Shown: piece by piece, positions 57,672 to 64,000 of the stretch
How positions within the stretch are numbered: position 1 is the first letter of the stretch
How the letters are laid out: every line of letters starts with the position of its first letter
Source: Pinus tabuliformis
Lineage: Eukaryota; Streptophyta; Pinopsida; Pinales; Pinaceae
Length of the DNA stretch: 64,000 bases
Reading direction: 5' to 3'
NCBI GenBank assembly: GCA_031772625.1
Contig: CM062810.1
Coordinates: forward strand, 870,003,650-870,067,649
Program-made: the position numbers and the translations under genes
Notes under the pieces: model-generated
The model's input: the letters and a program-made list of their open reading frames with translations, nothing else
What the model was told of the DNA's origin: nothing
Databases searched by the model: none

Positions 57672-60600
57672 TGTTGATGCTAAAATCAACACCCTCAAAA
57701 ATTTTGCCTACACATGAATTTTGGAGCCTACTGAGGATCTAATGATATTCCATTCCTTATTTTCTTCATGATCGATTAATGTTATGCTAATGGTTTAAGT
57801 CTTCTTCTTCGTTTCTAAGTGTCGAAGCCACTTTCTCACGCATGTTCAGTCCATAATAAGTTCACGAGTGAATTATTTTAAATAAGCTTGAATATGCATA
57901 GCACAGTCCATCAATACAGTGCATGTGCAATTTTCAACCTATTTTGACAGTTAGTGTGCACTTTCATTGATAGCGTCTCACTTTTGGTTGCAATTGTACT
58001 TCTATTTTGGTGAGCTTTTCCAGCTGTCGCTTTTGTTCACTTTCAAAAGTGTTTCCTTCATGTTTATGGATATTTATTTCACATATTTTCACTTTAATAA
58101 GTTTTTTATTCATGTTATCCATGCTTTTTCACGTATCTCTTTCAATGTCGTTCGCATTTGCAAGTGTCATTTTCACTTTTCTCTTACTATCGCAAGTGTC
58201 ATATTTTGGCATGGGAAGTGTTGTACATTATAAACGCAGAGTTGTGGTTCATTGCGAGAGGAAAATTTGGTACCAATGGGTCCTATTTACCATGTAGACA
58301 TGTACTATACCCATTACGAAATTTTTATGCATTATCATACTAGTGTCATCATTGTCGTCGCAAAGTGTATCTTAAGTGTCACACCAAGTCGAAGGAAGTA
58401 AATTGTACATTCTTGAAGGGCAGTTTTGAGGCATTCTCCTGCACTATTGTGTGCTATTCATCATAAGGAAATGCATCAGACATATTCCCCAAGTATTTCT
58501 CACTTTCGCACAAGTGTCATCATTGTCGTCACAAAGTGTACCCTAAGTGTCACACTTAGAGGAGGTTGTTGTATTGCCATCACATTAAGGGGATCATGAT
58601 TGTTCTTGTATACTGAGTGTTCAATGTTGTGTCATCAATTATTTTGAGTTTGTGTGATCACTCATAAATTCTAAACCTAGTTTCACTTCTATCTCATTGA
58701 TCCCGTACTTAGTCAAATTCTAGAAAATCCTTGCCCAACCAACCTTCACCTCATTCAGCCTCCTTGAAGTGTGCATGACACAGTAGAAATACACAAGTTG
58801 ATCCCTTATATCTTTGAACTGCATAATGCATAGTTCCTTCCACCAAGGACTATGTATTGCACAACCACAATGCTAAAGGATTGCCTCCCTACCCTCAGAA
58901 ACTATGAAATCTTTCCCCCAAGCTAGTCTCTTGCTACACATTGCATAGTCTCAACCATCAAGCTGCACAACTTCATAATCCACTGACCAGTCTTCCTCTA
59001 AAAATATTCATTACATAGTTTCAATTCTAAAACCTAGCCCCTTGACCTCCACAACTACACAATTCATCCTCCCAGTCAGCCTCCTTCTGCACATTGCACA
59101 TTGGTAAGCCTCAAGCTCTCATCCTGCCTCCTTGAGTTGCATAATTGAACAATCCCTAGGCCTCTCTCTCTCCTCTATTACACATTAGTCAACTTCAAGG
59201 CTCAAGACTGCCTCATTAAGCTCCTCAATTGCACAATCATCTTTCCCAAGCCTCTAGAACTATGCATTGCACATTCTCAAGCCTCTGTCAATGAATCATG
59301 GCCCCTGAAACTGCACATTGCGCAATACCTGAGTCTTCCTCCCTATCTAGTGCCTAGTCCCAGTTAAATCAATGATTTCCATGAAGCAAACTAGATTAGG
59401 ATATTTCTAGATTGATATCATCTTGTCATGACTGGATTCTACTTTCAGGAATTACATCTTGACAAGACATGATGATGCTGAGAGAGGAAGAGAAGGAGAT
59501 CGTACAAGAAGAAACTTGTGAAAGTGGAATGATGGAGAAGTAATTAAGAAAGAAGATGAAGGGACACTAACTTACTACAGAAGATAAAAGATCTAGATCA
59601 CATGAAGACTCTAGATCAATCAGTGCCTTGGACGATGAAGATGAAACACATGCAAGATATACCATGAAAATGAAAAGCAAGAAACAAAAGGAGTATCTTA
59701 GCAAAGTCACATCATCATGAAGTTCCATGTCATCACTGTTAATAATCATCTCAAGGAGTCACATGTGTCAAAGTGTCTTGCCACATCATTTGTTGAATGT
59801 AATTATGTAATTCTCCAAAATGTGAAAATGTAAATATGTCGAAGACCAATGGTCCCACATGGAATATCTAGAATCTCTATTGAGTTCTAAAGTGATATAG
59901 AAACTCAAGGGTCATGTAATAATTGGAAAATTCATTATATAAGCTCTAGAGTCATGAGCGAGGTCAAGAGTCACATGGGAGGTGGAGAGTCACCTCATTT
60001 GATATAAATACACCCTCATAACTCAAGCAAAGGGGCTTTTTCGGGACTTGAAATTGCACCTTGGATTCTCTAGCTTGGCATAGGAGAGAAGATCTTCCTT
60101 TGGAGGAGCAAGTGGTGACTTAATGTTCCACTAATGGGGCTAGTGTGGAAACGTTGTACTTGTATACTTTGGAACTTCAATATACGAATCTCGATGAGCC
60201 AGCACATCTTCATGCATGTATTGTGAATATTGTAGGACTATTCTTTACATGTTTGTGGTATATGTTTCATTCATATGTACTAAGTAAATTGAACTATTTT
60301 GGTGGCTTTAGTACTTATGTTGTTGAAGGTGTGTTGTATTTGGTTTTATGATCTTGGTTGTCTTGTGAACCACTTTGTAGGTTAACTAACAATCCTTTTA
60401 TTCTCTTATGTGTCTCTTTTATAATAGTACTATTTATTTTCTTCTAGAGGCTCACTTTCTTTCTCCTTGCCATAAAATTACCTTATACACATCACAATTG
60501 TATGCCTCACAGTGTCATCTTATTTTCTTGTTTCAAAGAATGTTTTATAATATCTTATGTTAATAATGAAAGCCAAGGAAAATCCCTAAGAAAAATGGAA

Positions 60601-60707
60601 ACCAGTTGTATTTCTAGTTGGGGCTCCTACTCCAAATGGTGTGAGGTCTAATTGGGACTTCACATCGGGGAGACCCCTTGGTTAACGTATTTCCAAAACC
60701 GTCAAAA
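57672..60707 (+). repeat. Element E 3' LTR
   Basis: Matches 40396-43462. Begins TGTTGATGC; a TATA-like stretch (tataaata) lies at 60003-60010; motif array at about 58760-59330. Divergence from the 5' LTR is high, so E is old. Confidence 0.9.
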
Positions 60708-61822
60708 ATAATTTATTTGTTACGGAAAAATAACAAATTAATCACACTACAATTTCTTCACAAAAAAATGTTGTAGAAAATAAAATGTTGGAAACCAAGA
60801 AATATAGAACACACACACGATAAAAATGACACAGTTATTTTTGGACAATTTTCACTGGAAAAACCCAATGCAAGAAAACTAGTGCAGCAAATGAGAGTTT
60901 TATTATTATGCAACAACATAAACTCTTAGTACAATTTGGATGCTTAATCTAGAAATCCAATCTGAGAGAAATATTGAAATATATCCATGAGCCCAATACC
61001 TCAGCACCACAACGAATTCTGCTCTGCAATCTGGCTGATCTGGGCTACACAAAATGCCTCTGCATGAGCCTCTCTACAACCTCTGTGTAGGTTAATTCGC
61101 ACTACCTCCAGAAAATGTCGAATCATATAGCTCTGCCTATCTCTACCCCTGTAAGTGACTTTCTTGGCCTCCTGGAATTGATCCCAGCCTCCAGTAATTG
61201 AATTGACTCCTCCTCTATCTGAATCGAACTCTCCTTTGAACCCCTTTGCATAGGCCTTGCACAACTTCCTGAAGAAAACTTGTCCTTCTCTCAGCTGACT
61301 CTTTCGAATCTGGAATCCTCCTTCAGAAATTTTCTATTGATCTCCCTCTTCCTCCTACATTTTCTTAGCTTGAATTATTTCAGTTTAATGTTTCTCTCTA
61401 GAAAATCAATCTACCAAGGAAACTCACTCTTCCTAGGTGTCTAGCTCCAACCCCATTGACGTCCTCTTATAATCTCACGTTTACTCACCAACGACCATGA
61501 TTAGGCCCTCATAAATTACTAATATCATTTCTAACTTGATCCATGTGAGTTTCTAGAGAAATCTCACTTTTCTCAATTAATTCCTATTAATTAATCATTT
61601 TCACTAAGTTAGACTTAGGAAAAATTTAATTACTGATTAATTAACTTAATTGAGCCATCTCTAGGTGTTTTCTCCTAAAAATTTTGTTTGGGTTCTAGAT
61701 TTCTTGTGTTTCTAAGCCTTTTTAACCAAGGTCAAGACTAGAACACTTGTTTGATGCTACCCAGCAATCAAAAACTAACATTCCATCTTAACAAGGAAGC
61801 TGTTCTAGATGGTCTCATAACA
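60708..61822 (-). repeat. Element G 3' LTR, right part
   Basis: Matches the available part of the other LTR: ttgttacggaaaaata at 60717 and ttgttacgaaaaaata at 63807, then cacagttatttttggacaat in both. In minus orientation the LTR begins TGTTATGAGACC at 61822. A minus-strand open frame at 61001-61264 lies wholly in the LTR and is probably not coding. Confidence 0.78.
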
Positions 61823-61834
61823 TCCTCCCATACA
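61823..61834 (-). other. Element G polypurine tract
   Basis: Minus strand reads GTATGGGAGGA just before the TGTTATGAG start of the 3' LTR. Confidence 0.65.
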
Positions 61835-62249
61835 CGTTGCTGATGTCTGACAACTATGACATCTTGCCACTACCCACCAAGTCACTGCACAGCTATGATT
61901 CATCTGCTACTGTGAGCTAAACCAACCTGCATCTATGCTACTACTGACACTGTACTATACACCTTGTACTGTTACAACCTTTGCACTACATTGTAATTGA
62001 TCTCATGTTGTTGTTGTTGCTGCAGCTACTGCAATTGAGAACAAAATATCTGAATCAACTATGCCACTAGAGTGGCTCTGCAGCTAGCCTATGCATTATC
62101 CAATGAGTAATTGTCTACATTACAGCTGCTCTAAGCCCCTTAGCATCTAACTACCACTAATACTACAACTATCTCTCAAGAACTAACTATACCATCCTAA
62201 ACATGGATCCAAATGCTACTGAATATTGTGGGCCCCTGTAGCAAGGGTA
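61835..62249 (-). other. Element G region between gag and purine tract
   Basis: No domain recognised. Contains a run of GTTGTTGTTGCTGCAG-like triplets near 62006. No protease, RT or integrase motif is seen here. Confidence 0.5.
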
Positions 62250-63224
62250 TCAATCGAAGAGGAAACACTGTATTGATTCTCTCCTTGAAGGATCATGCTG
62301 AGCTCTATGTAACTCTAGAGCCTAGAGCTCAATGTCTATGCACCTATCTCCTAGAGGTATAGCTACATACAAAACGAAGTCTTCCTCCAACCTGGAGGAC
62401 AAATGATCAATATTTTCCAGAGATACTCCCTTCTCCTACTTCTCCTTCTTATCCTTCTTCCTCTGAGGACATTGGGTACTGTAGTGACCAAACTCACCAC
62501 ACTTGAAGCACTTGATCTTCAACAAATCCTTTTTCTTCCTTTCTCCTCCCTATGATACTTGTCCCTAACTAGGAACTTTATTTTCCTTACCCTTTGATGT
62601 AAGGGTTGCATTCTCCTCCTCCTTTGTACTCTTTGATCCTATGTTGCTGCCACAAATACTACTCTTGACTAGAGCAAGTTTCATCTCCTGCTGCATGAAA
62701 TTTTCCACAATTTATCCCAACATAGTATTTGATCTCTTCTAGTTATATCTTATACAAAAGTGGCCCACTCCTCGATGAAACCATTGATGTTTAGCTTCTT
62801 GTGGAATCTCTCCAATTGTAGCAAGCTCATTCTGGATATCCTAAATCCTGGTGAGGTAGGGGGTAATTCCTTATGTCGTATGCATATTAGTGGTTCTCAG
62901 CTTCTCTTTTAGGAACATCTTCCAGTTCTCAGAAGGATTCTAGTATAGTGCTATGAGAGCATCCTGCATCTCTTTGGCCATATTGTTAGCTGCTATGTGT
63001 GAGACTACATGTTCCTAAACTCCATCAAGGATCAACTTCTTCACCTTGGCCATCTCGTTATTGTAGTTCTCTATCTCCTACATGTCTATAAATAATGAAA
63101 AAAATATCTCTGCATATGTCCTCAAACCACGCTCATTTAGTAGGAAAGACACCAAATTATTCTAGATAAAATAATTTGAGGCTCCATCTAGCCTATCCTA
63201 ATCTTGAAGTCCCGCTAAGGCCAT
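62250..63224 (-). pseudogene. Element G gag fossil
   Basis: Minus-strand pieces begin near 63224 with MALAGLQD and include GLRTYAEIFFSLFIDM, MAKVKKLILDGV, FHRGVGHFCIRYN and a CCHC knuckle CFKCGEFGHYSTQC at 62510-62469 followed by PQRKKDKKEK. It then continues with a leucine- and acid-rich tail to about 62250. This is copia-type gag. It is the only protein recognised in the 1.9 kb internal region. Several breaks. Confidence 0.75.
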
Positions 63225-63722
63225 TTTCTACAAAACTCAAAACTGTGAAATAAGCAGGAATCTCCTCCTCTCCTACTTGGCTACCTTCTTTGAAATTCAC
63301 ACTCCTTTCTAGAATGCATAGTATTTCCTATTGATTCTACCTTTGCACTAGAAATTTCAGATTTCCTTCAAGATTGAAACTATAAATCCTTTGAGAAAAA
63401 TTCCTCGGTGTGTGAAATTTCCCTTCCACCTAGCGTTGATTCCGGTACTGCAAAAATTATACTAATAAACTGTGCCCATATATTCACTATGAATTTAGTG
63501 ATGTTTTTCACTAGAAATGCTTCCTAGCTTCACCACTTCTTGTTGAATCTGCTACCAGGTTCTACGAATTTTCTTGCTGCCTACACTGGAAAATTGACCT
63601 CTTTGCCCAATAGTTCAAACTACCTTGCTAGCTCTGCGCAAATCTAGAGAAAGTGTTCTATTGCTCCCTCTGAACTATGAATTTATCCCTCTTCTTCTTT
63701 AAGCCACTAATCTATCAAACTT
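63225..63722 (-). other. Element G leader region
   Basis: Between primer site and gag start; no coding region seen. Confidence 0.5.
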
Positions 63723-63734
63723 GCTCTAATTCCA
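63723..63734 (-). other. Element G primer binding site
   Basis: Minus strand reads TGGAATTAGAGC, two bases from the initiator-Met-type TGGTATCAGAGC, placed exactly at the border where the two LTR copies stop matching. Confidence 0.75.
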
Positions 63735-64000
63735 TGTGAAATTTTCATTGAAATGCAGCAATTGGAATTAAATCTTCTAACTGGATTAATTATGTAGTTT
63801 ATTTTGTTACGAAAAAATAATGAATTAATGATACTGCAATGCCTTCACAATTAAAATGTTGTGAAAAATAAAATGTATGAAACTGAGAAATATAGAGCAC
63901 ACACACAATAGAAATAACACAGTTATTTTTGGACAATTGTCCCCGGAAAAAGCCAAATATGGGAAAAATGGTGCAGCATATGAGGGTTTTATTATTATGT
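63735..64000 (-). repeat. Element G 5' LTR, inner part (cut by window end)
   Basis: Matches 40332-40395 and then 60708-60910 in order. The remaining LTR, about 0.9 kb, should lie beyond 64000. Confidence 0.78.

Larger units (their letters stand above)
40396..60707 (+). mobile_element. Element E: large non-autonomous-looking LTR retrotransposon related to A
   Basis: LTRs at 40396-43462 and 57672-60707 (about 3.05 kb each). Start TGTTG, end GTCAACA in the 5' copy. Host sequence of element G continues on both sides with an imperfect 5-base target duplication (gcagt / ataat). The own internal region, without the 9.8 kb of F and C, is about 4.4 kb and shows a gag-like part and unassigned frames but no protease, RT or integrase. 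LTR ends, primer-site type and the segment before the 3' LTR resemble element A. Old and broken. Confidence 0.88.
40332..64000 (-). mobile_element. Element G: gag-only copia-type LTR element, interrupted and cut by window end
   Basis: A minus-strand element with a 3' LTR (40332-40395 plus 60708-61822, about 1.2 kb), a 1.9 kb internal region (61823-63734) and the inner part of a 5' LTR (63735 to beyond 64000). The two LTRs match, for example at 60713-60910 against 63800-63998, and at 40336-40395 against 63738-63798. Initiator-Met-type primer site and purine tract are present. The internal region shows only gag. Element E is inserted in the 3' LTR, so G is the oldest layer of nest two. Broken, with several breaks. 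Confidence 0.8.

Noticed and set aside
57967-58343. Overlapping open frames rich in Phe, Ser and Cys in element E 3' LTR
   Set aside because: Counterparts in the 5' LTR (40748-41073) do not keep the same protein; T-rich LTR sequence gives such frames by chance.
61001-61264. 87-residue minus-strand open frame
   Set aside because: Lies wholly within the LTR of element G and has no domain; LTR sequence read by chance.
1-64000. Host genes, tRNA, rRNA, CRISPR arrays, DNA transposons and LINEs
   Set aside because: Looked for by eye on both strands; nothing supportable was found. Degraded short elements in the AT-rich spacers cannot be excluded without a repeat-library search.

Overview
The window is a gene-poor, AT-rich stretch of nuclear DNA built almost entirely of nested LTR retrotransposons. 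It comes from a land plant with a large, repeat-rich genome. The families present (Ty1/copia with initiator-Met-tRNA-type primer sites, Tat-like Ty3/gypsy with an extra RNase H and an antisense ORF, a chromodomain gypsy) are those of seed plants. A gymnosperm would fit, but nothing here proves it. I see no host protein gene, tRNA, rRNA or CRISPR array. All coding sequence belongs to mobile elements, and nearly all of it is fossil.

Layout. 1-3654 holds scraps of copia elements and unassigned AT-rich DNA. 3655-37077 is nest one. Its outer layer is element A (minus strand), a Ty3/gypsy element with LTRs of about 2.7 kb. Copia element B (plus, 12327-33168, target duplication ttcaa/ttcaa) lies inside A's gag. 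Tat-like element D (plus, 12494-27630, target duplication atatg/atatg) lies inside B's 5' LTR. 37078-40331 is unassigned AT-rich DNA with two short tandem duplications. 40332-64000 is nest two, four layers deep. The outermost is G, a small gag-only copia-type element (minus, cut by the window end). Element E (plus, 40396-60707, LTRs of about 3 kb) sits in one LTR of G. Chromovirus F (plus, 47069-56878, target duplication ttggt/ttggc) sits in E. Element C (plus, 49556-55641, target duplication gccaa/tccaa) sits in the protease of F. The order of insertion is therefore A, then B, then D; and G, then E, then F, then C.

How the parts relate. A carries gag, protease, an archaeal-type RNase H placed before reverse transcriptase, then reverse transcriptase, gypsy RNase H and integrase. 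D carries gag, protease, reverse transcriptase, RNase H, integrase, a second RNase H after integrase, and a long antisense ORF before its 3' LTR. E has no recognisable pol, but its LTR ends, primer site and pre-LTR segment resemble those of A, so it looks like a non-autonomous relative. C has no pol either. It encodes a coiled-coil, G-patch and zinc-knuckle protein and is the most unusual element in the window. G appears to be a gag-only element. Many of these families therefore probably depended on enzymes made by relatives elsewhere in the genome.

Limits: domains were recognised by eye from protein motifs, and LTR borders and target duplications were found by hand alignment. Borders are good to a few bases where a target duplication is quoted and to about ten bases otherwise.
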